Below, in pieces: positions 16,641-25,097 of a stretch of 64,000 nucleotides of DNA. Origin of the DNA: Acholeplasmatales bacterium (GTDB lineage: Bacteria; Bacillota_I; Bacilli_A; Acholeplasmatales; Anaeroplasmataceae); contig JAILPD010000020.1 of assembly GCA_024690445.1 (NCBI GenBank), positions 1-64,000 of the forward strand, written 5' to 3'. Both the position numbers and the translations under genes were made by a program. The notes beneath the pieces were generated by a model that did no database searches, was not told where the DNA came from, and was given only the letters and a program-made list of their open reading frames with translations. How positions within the stretch are numbered: the first letter of the stretch is position 1; every line of letters starts with the position of its first letter.

Positions 16641-17936
16641 ATGAAATTATACATGGTTTCATTAGGATGTGCTAAGAACAAGGTCGATAGCGAAATGATT
16701 CTTGGTGCTTTAAGAGATAAAACTGAATTAGTAGCATCTCCAGAGGAGGCAGATTTAATTATTGTTAATACATGTGCCTTTATTGAACCAGCTAGAAAGG
16801 AAGCTATCGATACTATATTAGAGCTTTCTGATTATGATGCTAAGCTAGTTGTTTGTGGATGCTTACCACAAAGATATAAGGATGAAATCGTTAAATTATT
16901 ACCTGAGGTAGATAGATTTATCACAATAGATGAATATGGAGATATAGCTAAGATTGTCGGTGATGTTGTTAATTCAAGCTTTAAGATTAATAATGAATTT
17001 TCACCACTTAATAGAATTAATACAGAACCTTCATATATGAGATATGTAAAAATTAGTGAAGGTTGCCTAAATCGTTGTGCCTTTTGTGCCATTCCTTTAA
17101 TTAGAGGAAAACTTCAATCTAGAACAATTGAAAATATTGTAGAAGAGGTTAAAGGAATAGTTAGTGAAGGAGTTTATGAAATTAATTTAATATCACAAGA
17201 TACTACTAAATATGGATATGATTTATATAAGAGATTAGCATTAGTAGATTTATTAAAGGAATTAGTAAAGATTCCTGGGGATTTTAAGATTAGAGTTTTA
17301 TATTTATATCCTGAGGTTGTTACCGATGAGCTTATTGATTTTATTAAGAATGAGCCTAAGATGATGCATTATTTTGATATTCCTATGCAACATAGTGAGA
17401 CTAAGATATTAAAGAAAATGTTAAGAAGAAGCGATAAGGAAATCTTAACTAATTTATTCCATAAGATTAGAAAAGAAGTCCCTGATGCCATATTAAGAAC
17501 AACTATAATTGTTGGGTTCCCTTATGAGGAAGAATCTGATATGGATAATTTAATTGACTTTATAAAAGAAATTAAATTTGATAGATTAGGTGCTTTTACT
17601 TTCTCATTAGAAGAAGGTACTAAGGCTTGTGAATATCCTAATACTATTAGTGAAGAAACAAAACAAGCTAGATATGAAAGATTAATGAAGACTCAAAGTG
17701 AAATAGCTTTAAGTAATAATAAGAAATATTTAAATCAAGTATTAGAGGATTGTTTTATCATCGGTTATGATGAAGAATCATATATGTATGTAGCTAGAAG
17801 CTATGCCTACGCACCTGATGAAATAGATGGATGTGTTTATATCGCATCTAAAAGAGAATTAAATTTAGGTGAAAGAGTTAATGTAAAGGTATTAGATTTC
17901 GATGAATATACATTAACAGGTGAATTAGTTGAATAG
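16641..17936 (+). CDS. rimO: Ribosomal protein S12 methylthiotransferase RimO
   Basis: 431 residues in the MTTase order: N-terminal UPF0004 domain with three cluster cysteines (LGCAKN, NTCAF, CGCLPQRY), radical-SAM domain with CLNRCAFCAIP (CxxxCxxC) and a C-terminal TRAM domain. The specific opening MVSLGCAKNKVDSE separates RimO from MiaB. It adds a methylthio group to an aspartate of ribosomal protein S12 using two 4Fe-4S clusters. GGAGG precedes the ATG. The end overlaps the HAD gene by 8 bases, starting a rimO-HAD-trmL operon. Confidence 0.96.
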   Translation: MKLYMVSLGCAKNKVDSEMILGALRDKTELVASPEEADLIIVNTCAFIEPARKEAIDTILELSDYDAKLVVCGCLPQRYKDEIVKLLPEVDRFITIDEYGDIAKIVGDVVNSSFKINNEFSPLNRINTEPSYMRYVKISEGCLNRCAFCAIPLIRGKLQSRTIENIVEEVKGIVSEGVYEINLISQDTTKYGYDLYKRLALVDLLKELVKIPGDFKIRVLYLYPEVVTDELIDFIKNEPKMMHYFDIPMQHSETKILKKMLRRSDKEILTNLFHKIRKEVPDAILRTTIIVGFPYEEESDMDNLIDFIKEIKFDRLGAFTFSLEEGTKACEYPNTISEETKQARYERLMKTQSEIALSNNKKYLNQVLEDCFIIGYDEESYMYVARSYAYAPDEIDGCVYIASKRELNLGERVNVKVLDFDEYTLTGELVE

Positions 17937-18681
17937 AATATTTTTATTTGATGTTGATGGCACATTATCAGTTGGAGAAATTATTCCTGATTCTGCAATT
18001 AAAGTCTTAGAAGAATTAAGATCAAATGGTGATATTGTAATGCTATCAACAGGTAGATGTCTTGGTCAAATGAAGGACTTATTAAATAAAATTTTAATCG
18101 ATGGTGCTATATGTAATAATGGTGCTTATGCATTTATTGGTAATGATGTTGTATTTGAAAGCCCAATTAAAGAAGATGTTATAAATGAAATGCTAAATGA
18201 TGGGTTACATGTTACATTTCTAGCAAGAGATTCATATTTTAGAATAGATGATAATGATATCTATTTTGATTTTGCTAAAGTATTTAATATAGTACCTGCG
18301 GAATTAAGAAATATGGATTATTTAAGAAATAATAATATTTATTCTATTGGAGTACAGGATTATAAATTAGATTTTGATATATCAAAATACAATCTTAATT
18401 TTGTTAAGGTATGTAATATAGGCTATGATGTTATTAATAAGGGGATTAATAAGGCTACACCTATTAGCTATATAAAGAATAAATATCCAAATTATAAAAT
18501 CATTTCATTTGGAGATAATGTAAATGATATAGAGATGCTAAAGGCATCAGATATATCTATTGTTATGGGACAAGCTCCAAATGAGGTAAAGAAAATAGCT
18601 ACATATATTACAAAGCCACCGCTTGAAGATGGTATTAAATATGCTATAGATAATTATCTAAAGGAGAATATAAATGAGTAA
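17929..18681 (+). CDS. Cof-type HAD-IIB phosphatase
   Basis: 250 residues of the Cof/HAD-IIB family: motif I FDVDGT, motif II LSTGR, motif III lysine region (NKATPISYIKNKY) and motif IV FGDNVNDIEML, with a cap domain between about residues 80 and 180. Such enzymes dephosphorylate sugar phosphates, flavin precursors or other small phosphates; the substrate cannot be read from sequence. The start is TTG at 17929, inside the end of rimO; AGG at 17918-17920 lies 8 bases upstream and motif I begins five codons later, so no other start fits. Confidence 0.9.
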   Translation: MNRIFLFDVDGTLSVGEIIPDSAIKVLEELRSNGDIVMLSTGRCLGQMKDLLNKILIDGAICNNGAYAFIGNDVVFESPIKEDVINEMLNDGLHVTFLARDSYFRIDDNDIYFDFAKVFNIVPAELRNMDYLRNNNIYSIGVQDYKLDFDISKYNLNFVKVCNIGYDVINKGINKATPISYIKNKYPNYKIISFGDNVNDIEMLKASDISIVMGQAPNEVKKIATYITKPPLEDGIKYAIDNYLKENINE

Positions 18682-19255
18682 AATAAATGTTGTTTTATAT
18701 CATCCAGAAATACCTCAAAATACAGGTAATATAATGAGAAGCTGTGTAGGCTTTAATGCGGATCTACATCTAATTGAACCATTAGGATTTAGAATTGATG
18801 AGAAGCAATTAAAAAGAAGTGCAGTAGATTATTATGAATATATTCATTATACTTTATATGATGATTTTGATGACTTTAAATCAAAAAATCCTGGTAAATA
18901 CTATTTCTTAACTAGATATGGTAAGAAGTCTCCTTCCACAATTAATTTTAAAGAAGAAGCAAAAGAGGATGAAAAGATATATTTAATTTTTGGAGCTGAA
19001 TCAACAGGTATTGCGTATGATATTTTAAAGGAATATTTAGATGACTGTTATAGAATACCTACAACAGATAAAGTAAGAAGTTTAAATCTATCTAATTGCG
19101 CAGCTATTATGCTATTTTTAGCATCAGAACAATTAAATGATGGTGTTGTTTGGAAACATGAACCAGATAAAACTGATGATATGAGTTTTAAGGGTGAAAA
19201 TTTCATCGAAGAGGTTGATGTTAAGAATTTAGATAGACATCATAAAGAATGGTAA
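18674..19255 (+). CDS. trmL: tRNA (cytidine/uridine-34-2'-O)-methyltransferase TrmL
   Basis: 193 residues of the SPOUT class: HPEIPQNTGNIMRSC near the N-terminus, then LIFGAESTGI and IPTTDKVRSLNLSNCAAI, which form the trefoil knot that binds S-adenosylmethionine. TrmL methylates the wobble-base ribose of tRNA-Leu. About 30 residues at the C-terminus exceed the usual length. The ATG overlaps the HAD gene by 8 bases with AAGGAG before it. A hairpin without T run (19262-19281) and then the terminator of the 88-bp repeat follow. Confidence 0.93.
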   Translation: MSKINVVLYHPEIPQNTGNIMRSCVGFNADLHLIEPLGFRIDEKQLKRSAVDYYEYIHYTLYDDFDDFKSKNPGKYYFLTRYGKKSPSTINFKEEAKEDEKIYLIFGAESTGIAYDILKEYLDDCYRIPTTDKVRSLNLSNCAAIMLFLASEQLNDGVVWKHEPDKTDDMSFKGENFIEEVDVKNLDRHHKEW

Positions 19256-19304
19256 TAAAAAACAAGCTAAATAAGCTTGTATGAAAAATGTTGATTAATG
19301 AATA

Positions 19305-19392
19305 TGAAATCGTAAGCAATTTTGCTTGCGATTTTTTTCTCAAACTAAAGAATCTATTTTCTCAAAAAAAATTATGTTATAAGTACCTTTGG
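19305..19392 (+). repeat. 88-bp direct repeat, copy 1 (left of the toxin-antitoxin pair)
   Basis: Matches copy 2 (20081-20168) at 84 of 88 positions without gaps. It carries a strong terminator (19307-19338) serving trmL and a non-coding stretch that in copy 2 is the region directly before recQ. The repeats are 776 bases apart start to start. Confidence 0.95.
19307..19338 (+). terminator. Terminator in repeat copy 1
   Basis: Thirteen-base stem (one T-G pair) from AAATCGTAAGCAA and its partner around TT, then seven T. Confidence 0.85.
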
Positions 19393-19421
19393 CAATAGAA
19401 TTAAAAACTAATTTTATTGCC
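19391..19421 (+). repeat. 31-base imperfect palindrome at the inner edge of repeat copy 1
   Basis: Arms GGCAATA and TATTGCC with a second AATTA/TAATT block inside. GCAATAG can instead pair with CTATTGC at 19436-19442, so two mutually exclusive hairpins are possible. Confidence 0.6.
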
Positions 19422-19460
19422 ATCATTCAATGAATCTATTGCGAAAATATTTTCAAATAT

Positions 19461-19475
19461 GTTTACATTGTAAAC
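19461..19475 (+). promoter_or_regulatory. Operator palindrome of the toxin-antitoxin operon
   Basis: Perfect GTTTACA-T-TGTAAAC dyad covering the -35 box; RelB/DinJ-type antitoxins repress their own operon at such sites. Confidence 0.75.
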
Positions 19476-19490
19476 TAAAAGAAGTATAAT
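19462..19490 (+). promoter_or_regulatory. Promoter of the toxin-antitoxin operon
   Basis: TTTACA (19462-19467), 17-base spacer, TATAAT (19485-19490). Confidence 0.85.
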
Positions 19491-19514
19491 TGAAGTGAAA
19501 AGGAGGTATTTATT

Positions 19515-19784
19515 ATGACTACACCTACACAAATAAGAATTGATTCTAGTATTAAGAAAAAAGCTAATGATTTATTTGCTACATTAGGATTAGATATGTC
19601 TAGTGCTGTAAATCTGTTTTTATATCAATGTGTATTAAGAGGCGGATTACCGTTTAATGTAGAAATCCCTAAGTATAATAAAGAAACTCTTGAAGCAGTT
19701 GCTGAAGCTGTTAGAATTACTGATGATGCAAATGTTAAAGGCTATTCTTCAATGGAAGAGCTAAAAAAGGCTTTAATGGATTAG
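19515..19784 (+). CDS. RelB/DinJ-family antitoxin
   Basis: 89 residues. The N-terminus TQIRIDSSIKKKANDLFATLG with GLDMSSAVNLFLYQCV is the ribbon-helix-helix DNA-binding part of DinJ/RelB; the C-terminal ~40 residues are the acidic toxin-wrapping tail. It should neutralise the downstream YafQ-type toxin and repress its own promoter through the palindrome at 19461-19475. AAGGAGG precedes the ATG. The toxin gene begins 3 bases after the stop. The pair lies between 88-bp direct repeats, pointing to acquisition or duplication at this locus. Confidence 0.93.
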   Translation: MTTPTQIRIDSSIKKKANDLFATLGLDMSSAVNLFLYQCVLRGGLPFNVEIPKYNKETLEAVAEAVRITDDANVKGYSSMEELKKALMD

Positions 19785-19787
19785 TCA

Positions 19788-20063
19788 ATGTATTTAGTTA
19801 AATTTACATCTAAATTTAAGAAGAATTATAAGCGTATGTGTAAGAGAGGCTTAGATATTTCTTTATTAGATCATGTCATTAATGAGTTAAGAAATGGTAG
19901 AGATTTAGATACTAAATATGAAGATCATCAGTTGAGTGGAAACCTAATAGGACTTAGAGAATGCCACATAAAACCAGATTGGCTGCTAGTGTACTATATA
20001 AAGAGAGACATTTTAACATTGACATTGGTTAATACTGGTTCACATTCAGATGTTTTTAAATAA
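19788..20063 (+). CDS. YafQ-family mRNA interferase toxin
   Basis: 91 residues of the RelE/YafQ fold. Catalytic residues of YafQ are all present: H47 in DHQLSG, H60 in RECHI, D64 in PDWLLVYY and H86 in TGSHSD. Family members cut mRNA on the ribosome, slowing growth until the antitoxin is restored. It has no separate ribosome binding site beyond the end of the antitoxin gene, so translation is coupled. The terminator in repeat copy 2 ends the operon. An intact active site suggests a working module. Confidence 0.93.
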   Translation: MYLVKFTSKFKKNYKRMCKRGLDISLLDHVINELRNGRDLDTKYEDHQLSGNLIGLRECHIKPDWLLVYYIKRDILTLTLVNTGSHSDVFK

Positions 20064-20080
20064 TTTCAATTATAAATCTT

Positions 20081-20168
20081 TGAAATCGTAAGCAATTTTG
20101 CTTGCGATTTTTTTCTCAAACTAAAGAGTCTATTTTCTCAAAAATATTTATGCTATAAGTACCTTTGG
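20081..20168 (+). repeat. 88-bp direct repeat, copy 2 (right of the toxin-antitoxin pair, before recQ)
   Basis: Four mismatches to copy 1. It contains the toxin terminator and ends 7 bases before the recQ ATG. Outside the repeat the two copies diverge at once on both sides. Confidence 0.95.
20083..20114 (+). terminator. Terminator in repeat copy 2
   Basis: Same 13-base stem and T run as copy 1; ends the toxin-antitoxin transcript. Confidence 0.85.
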
Positions 20169-20175
20169 TGAGAAT

Positions 20176-21402
20176 ATGAATAGAGAAGAATTATTACAAT
20201 ATTACTTTGGATTCGATAAGCTAAAGGATTATCAAGAGGAGATAATAGATAATTTAATGAATGGTATTGATGTAATAGGATTATTACCTACAGGCTATGG
20301 TAAATCTATTACTTTCCAACTTCCTGCATTAATGCTTGATGGATTAACTATTGTTGTTAGTCCATTAATTGCTTTGATGCAAGATCAGGTAATTAATTTA
20401 AAGAAGAATAGTATTAAAGCTGAATTTATTAATTCATTACAAAGTATAGAAGAACAAGATATTATATTTGAAAAGTTAAGATTAAATAAAATTAAGATAT
20501 TATATGTATCGGCAGAACGATTACAAAATAAAAAATTTATAAATGAAATATTAAAGTTAGATATAGATTTATTTGTATGTGATGAAGCTCATACACTTCT
20601 TTGGAGTGAAGATTTTAGATATGCCCTAGGTGAAATACCATTATTTTTAGAAAAACTCAAAAAAAGACCTAAAATGCTAGCTTTAACAGCTACCTCAACT
20701 GATATAACATCAGATAAGATTACTAATTTACTGAAATTGAATAATCCTGTTATTATAAGAGGTAATCCAGATAGACCCAATATATTTTATCGAATTATTA
20801 AAACTAAGGATAAGGATAGAGATTTATACTTTTATATAAAGGATAAAATTAATGAGCATATATTAATATATTGCTTAACAATAAAGAAGGTTACTCATGT
20901 AGCTAATTATTTAAGGGAAAAAGGATTTGATGTATTAATATATCATGGGGCTTTAGAAAAGGATGAAAAAAGAAAGGTATTAATAGATTATAAAAATAAA
21001 AAAACTAATATCATAGTATGTACAAATGCCTTTGGAATGGGAATAGATATACCAGATATTAGGTATGTTATTGAATATGATTTGCCTCAATCCATTGAAG
21101 ATTTTTCTCAACAAACTGGAAGAGGTTCTAGAGATGGGTTAAGAGCAGAGGCTTTATTATTATTTAATATGAATGATATTAAGACAGTAGAATATTTTAT
21201 TGATAATATTGAAGATCCAGAAAAAAGTGGTAAGGAATTAAAAAGGATTAAGGACGATAGAAGAGAAAAACTGGATAAGGTTATTAAGCTTTCATTATCT
21301 AGTAAATGCATTCATAAATCTTTAGCTGAATATTTTGGATTTAAATATGATGGTAGATGCAATATGTGTTCTAATTGTGTAAATAACAAATATAAGGTAT
21401 AG
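20176..21402 (+). CDS. Short RecQ-family DNA helicase
   Basis: 408 residues: superfamily 2 helicase core with Walker A LLPTGYGKS, motif II CDEAH, motif III LTATST, motif VI QQTGRGSRDG, then a four-cysteine zinc module (KCIHKSL ... CNMCSNC) and a stop. The winged-helix and HRDC domains of full RecQ (about 600 residues) are absent, as in compact RecS-like helicases. It unwinds DNA 3'-to-5' in repair. The core is complete, so I read it as a natural short form, not a broken gene. Its upstream region is copy 2 of the 88-bp repeat, with TGCTATAAG as a possible extended -10. Confidence 0.88.
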   Translation: MNREELLQYYFGFDKLKDYQEEIIDNLMNGIDVIGLLPTGYGKSITFQLPALMLDGLTIVVSPLIALMQDQVINLKKNSIKAEFINSLQSIEEQDIIFEKLRLNKIKILYVSAERLQNKKFINEILKLDIDLFVCDEAHTLLWSEDFRYALGEIPLFLEKLKKRPKMLALTATSTDITSDKITNLLKLNNPVIIRGNPDRPNIFYRIIKTKDKDRDLYFYIKDKINEHILIYCLTIKKVTHVANYLREKGFDVLIYHGALEKDEKRKVLIDYKNKKTNIIVCTNAFGMGIDIPDIRYVIEYDLPQSIEDFSQQTGRGSRDGLRAEALLLFNMNDIKTVEYFIDNIEDPEKSGKELKRIKDDRREKLDKVIKLSLSSKCIHKSLAEYFGFKYDGRCNMCSNCVNNKYKV

Positions 21403-21406
21403 AAAA

Positions 21407-21428
21407 AAGACTGCAATTAAGCAGTCTT
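21407..21428. terminator. Bidirectional terminator between recQ and rnjA
   Basis: AAGACTGC-AATTAA-GCAGTCTT; on the minus strand it is followed by a run of T. It overlaps the rnjA stop. Confidence 0.8.
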
Positions 21429-23112
21429 AGGCAATATCCATAAATACAGGAATGACGATTGGGTGTCTATCAGTTTTTTCAACGATATAGGCAGCCAATT
21501 TTTCAGTTAGAGCTGTTTTAATATAATTAATTCTAACTGTAGGAGACTTTATCATTTCCTCTTGGATAAATTTTTTAGAATAATCTACGAAATCCTTTGT
21601 TAGGGCTTCGCTATCTTTCATATAAATGAAGCCACGAGATACAACCTGTGGTTCAATTGGAATAGTTTTCTTCTTTGAATCAATTGTTACTATTACAGCA
21701 AACATACCATCGTCTGATAATGCTTTTCTTTCTTTAATAACAGTAGAAGATACATCACCAATACCAGTACCAGCAATATAAACATCACCAGCTTGAACCT
21801 TATCAGCCTTGTATGCTTCATTTTCATTGATGATAACTGTATCACCATTTGAAAGAATAAATGTATTTTCTTTTGGAGTTCCTGTTTCAATTGCTAAATC
21901 AGCATGAACTCTTTGCATACGATATTCACCATGAACAGGAATGAAATATTTAGGTCTAATTAATGTAAGCATTAACTTTAATTCACCTTGAGAACCATGT
22001 CCTGTTGTATGTGTATCTGCGATAGGTGAATGTGTGATAACATTAGCGCCTTGCTTAAATAATTGGTTAATTGTTCTATTAACGCCTTCTTGATTTCCAG
22101 GTATTGGATTAGAAGAGAAGATAATAGTATCACTTGGAATAAGTTTAATAATCTTATGAGAACCAGCGGCTACTCTAGATAATGCAGCTAAAGGCTCACC
22201 TTGGCTTCCTGTACATAATAGACACATTTCACTGGGCTTATAATTATTGATATCCTCAGGTAGAACAATTGTTCCCTTAGGTGCTTTAATATAACCAACT
22301 TGTTGACCTACTTCAATAGTCTTTTCCATTGATCGTCCGAATACGGCAACCTTTCTATTAGTTGCAATACAGGCTTCAATGATTTGTTGAACTCTATACA
22401 TGTTAGAAGCGAAAGTGGCTACAATAATTCTATCTTCAATTCTACTAAATAATTCCTTAATTGAATCTCCGATTTTTCTTTCTGATTCAGTAAAGCCTTC
22501 TCTTAAAGCGTTAGTAGAATCAGCAAGCATACATAATACGCCTTCGTTTCCTACTTTAGCGAATTTTTCAAGCTCAGCTCCAGGCCCAACAGGTGTTAAA
22601 TCAATCTTGAAATCTCCTGTATGAACGATATATCCAAATGGTGTTTTAAATAAAAACGCAAATGAATCTGGAATAGAGTGAGAAATTCTAGCAAATGATA
22701 ATTCAATTCCATCAAATTGATAAACAAAGTGAGACTTGAATTCAACTATTTGAGTAGAACCTAATAATTCAGGATAATCTTCTAATTTATTTTCGATTAA
22801 ATCAACTGTTACACCAGCTGCGTATATTTTAGGTATTTTTACTTGTTTTAAAAGGAATGGAATTCCACCTATATGGTCTTCATGTCCATGGGTAATGAAA
22901 AGACCAACAATTTGTTCTTGATGTTCCTTTAAATATGTAAAATCAGGAATAACGTAATCTACTCCAAGTAAATGTTCATCTGGAAATAATATACCAGCAT
23001 CAATTACGAATAATTGATTACGGAATTCTATACAGTACATATTTTTTCCTACTTCGCCAAGTCCACCAAGAGCAAAGATCTTGATGTCATCACGCGTTTT
23101 TTGCTTTTCCAT
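21427..23112 (-). CDS. rnjA: Ribonuclease J1
   Basis: 561 residues with every RNase J metal ligand: HGHEDH (H75, H77, D79, H80), H145 in HSIPDSF, D167 in HTGDFK and H394 in PVHGEY, plus the substrate loop TTGHGSQGE. RNase J1 is the main 5'-to-3' exoribonuclease and an endonuclease of Bacilli, used in mRNA decay and 16S rRNA maturation. It is the active counterpart to the degenerate paralogue at 8949-10655 and probably its partner. AAAGGAG precedes the ATG; the gene is alone and divergent from proS. Confidence 0.96.
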   Translation of the reverse strand: MEKQKTRDDIKIFALGGLGEVGKNMYCIEFRNQLFVIDAGILFPDEHLLGVDYVIPDFTYLKEHQEQIVGLFITHGHEDHIGGIPFLLKQVKIPKIYAAGVTVDLIENKLEDYPELLGSTQIVEFKSHFVYQFDGIELSFARISHSIPDSFAFLFKTPFGYIVHTGDFKIDLTPVGPGAELEKFAKVGNEGVLCMLADSTNALREGFTESERKIGDSIKELFSRIEDRIIVATFASNMYRVQQIIEACIATNRKVAVFGRSMEKTIEVGQQVGYIKAPKGTIVLPEDINNYKPSEMCLLCTGSQGEPLAALSRVAAGSHKIIKLIPSDTIIFSSNPIPGNQEGVNRTINQLFKQGANVITHSPIADTHTTGHGSQGELKLMLTLIRPKYFIPVHGEYRMQRVHADLAIETGTPKENTFILSNGDTVIINENEAYKADKVQAGDVYIAGTGIGDVSSTVIKERKALSDDGMFAVIVTIDSKKKTIPIEPQVVSRGFIYMKDSEALTKDFVDYSKKFIQEEMIKSPTVRINYIKTALTEKLAAYIVEKTDRHPIVIPVFMDIA

Positions 23113-23304
23113 AGTATTCTCCTTTCTTTTTGAGATTGAATCGCAAACTATATATCATATTATATTATAATAAATGGTAAAAATAAAGACTTTTCGAAAG
23201 ATTGTACAGTTGAAATGTTTTTGTCCATTTTGTTATGTAATATTATATGGCACATAATTTTTTATTATGATATAATAAAGAAGTATTTTTTAGGAGGATT
23301 AGAT

Positions 23305-25011
23305 ATGAAGGCTAGTCAAATGATTATCGCAACTTTAAAGGAAGCACCACAAGAGGCTAAAATTGATTCTCATGTGCTTTTATTAAGAGCTGGTTTAATA
23401 AAAAATGAGGTTGCAGGTATTTATAATTATTTACCTACAGGATTAAGATCATTGAAGAAAGTTGAAAATATAATTAGAGAAGAAATGGATAAATCTGGTG
23501 GTGTTGAGATTCTATGCTCAGCTATCCAGCCAAAGGAATATTGGGAAGAATCAGGTAGATGGTTTAAGTATGGTCCTGAATTAATGAGATTAAAGGATAG
23601 ACATGAAAGAGAATTCTGTTTAGGACCTACTCATGAAGAAGTATTTACTACATTAATGAGAGATTTAGTAAAATCATCTAAGCAATTACCTTTACTTCCA
23701 TATCAAATTCAAACAAAGTATAGAGATGAATTAAGACCTAGATTTGGATTAATGAGAGGTAGAGAATTCATCATGAAGGATGCTTATTCATTTGATAAGG
23801 ATGAAGCAGGATTAGAAGTATCTTACCAAAATATGTATGACTGCTATTCTAGAATCTTTACTAGATTAGGCTTACATTGGCAAGCAGTATTAGCCGATAC
23901 AGGAAACATTGGTGGTAATGGTTCTCATCAATTTATGGCTTTATCTGATATTGGTGAATCTGAAATTGTATATTGTGATGATTGTGGTTACGCAGCTGAC
24001 GTAGAAAAAGCAACAATTAAAGAAATTGAATTAGATAATTCAGAAATGTTACCTTTAGAAGAAAAGGAAACTCCAAATCAAAGAACTATTGAAGAGATTT
24101 CTGCATTCTTAAATGTTGATCCTAAGAAGACTGCAAAGACAATTATTTATCATGATTATGTAAATAATAAATTAATCGCAGCGGTAGTAAGAGGCGATAG
24201 AGAAATTAATGAAATTAAGCTATGCAATGCTTCAAATTCTAATGAAAATTATTTAGAACTTGCTAAAGATGAAGAAATCTTATCATTAAATTCTATTCAT
24301 GGTTTCTGTGGTCCTAAGGGATTAGAATGTGACATTTATATCGATATAGAAGTAGCTAATTCAAAGAATTTAGTTATTGGTGCTAATAAGAAGGATTACC
24401 ATTATTTAAATGCTAACTACGGCAGAGACTTCAATGGTAAGGTTGTTGATTTAAAGAAGGCTGTTGCTGGTGACTTATGCCCAATTTGTGGTAAGCCAAT
24501 GAAACAAGAGCGTGGTATTGAAGTTGGTCAAATCTTTAAATTACAAACTAAGTATAGTGATGCTATGAAGTGTACATATGTTGATGAAAATGGTCAAAAT
24601 GTACCTATGGTAATGGGTTGTTATGGTATTGGTGTTACAAGAACATTACAATCTATTGTAGAACAATATCATGATGAATTTGGTATTAAGTGGCCATTAA
24701 ATGTAGCACCATATCAGGCAGTAATTGTTCCAATCAATTATAAGGATGAAGCTCAAAAGGGTTTAGCTGATGAAATTTATAATACATTAAAGCAAAATGG
24801 TGTTGAGGTTGTCTTAGATGATAGAGATGAACGTCCTGGCTTTAAGTTTAAGGACTGGGAATTAATTGGTGTTCCATTCATGATTATTTGTGGTAAGAGA
24901 GCAAATGAAAATGTTGTAGAATTTAAGATTAGATCTACAATGGAAAAAACTGAAAAGACTAAGGAAGACGCAATTTCATTCGTATTAGATGAAATTAAGA
25001 GTATTAAGTAA
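23305..25011 (+). CDS. proS: Prolyl-tRNA synthetase, bacterial type with editing domain
   Basis: 568 residues, the length of the bacterial form. Class II motif 1 (TGLRSLKKVENIIREEM), motif 2 (LGPTHEEVFT and YRDELRPRFGLMRGREF) and motif 3 (MGCYGIGVTRT) are seen, with the INS editing domain between (about residues 225-395) and a C-terminal anticodon domain. It charges tRNA-Pro and clears alanyl-tRNA-Pro. AGGAGG lies before the ATG at 23305; a longer frame upstream has no start signal. No T-box leader is visible; a TATAAT at 23271-23276 marks the likely -10. Confidence 0.97.
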   Translation: MKASQMIIATLKEAPQEAKIDSHVLLLRAGLIKNEVAGIYNYLPTGLRSLKKVENIIREEMDKSGGVEILCSAIQPKEYWEESGRWFKYGPELMRLKDRHEREFCLGPTHEEVFTTLMRDLVKSSKQLPLLPYQIQTKYRDELRPRFGLMRGREFIMKDAYSFDKDEAGLEVSYQNMYDCYSRIFTRLGLHWQAVLADTGNIGGNGSHQFMALSDIGESEIVYCDDCGYAADVEKATIKEIELDNSEMLPLEEKETPNQRTIEEISAFLNVDPKKTAKTIIYHDYVNNKLIAAVVRGDREINEIKLCNASNSNENYLELAKDEEILSLNSIHGFCGPKGLECDIYIDIEVANSKNLVIGANKKDYHYLNANYGRDFNGKVVDLKKAVAGDLCPICGKPMKQERGIEVGQIFKLQTKYSDAMKCTYVDENGQNVPMVMGCYGIGVTRTLQSIVEQYHDEFGIKWPLNVAPYQAVIVPINYKDEAQKGLADEIYNTLKQNGVEVVLDDRDERPGFKFKDWELIGVPFMIICGKRANENVVEFKIRSTMEKTEKTKEDAISFVLDEIKSIK

Positions 25012-25015
25012 AAAT

Positions 25016-25040
25016 GGTTAGGAGAAATCCTAACCTTTTT
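25016..25040 (+). terminator. Terminator of proS
   Basis: GGTTAGGA-GAAA-TCCTAACC, then five T. Confidence 0.92.
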
Positions 25041-25097
25041 CATTTGTTGAATTTGATAATTAATAGTTTTATAATGAAATTATAAGAGGCGATTAAT

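Noticed and set aside
19262..19281. First hairpin after trmL as the terminator
   Set aside because: Arms ACAAGCT/AGCTTGT lack a T run; the hairpin in the 88-bp repeat is the better terminator.
19305..20168. Integron cassette or transposon ends around the toxin-antitoxin pair
   Set aside because: No attC core sites, no integrase or transposase, and the repeats are direct, not inverted.
20176..21402. RecQ as a truncated pseudogene
   Set aside because: All helicase motifs and the zinc module are complete and the stop follows the zinc module cleanly, as in compact RecQ forms.
23113..23304. T-box leader before proS
   Set aside because: No T-box sequence AGGGTGG-type motif or antiterminator pairing is visible.
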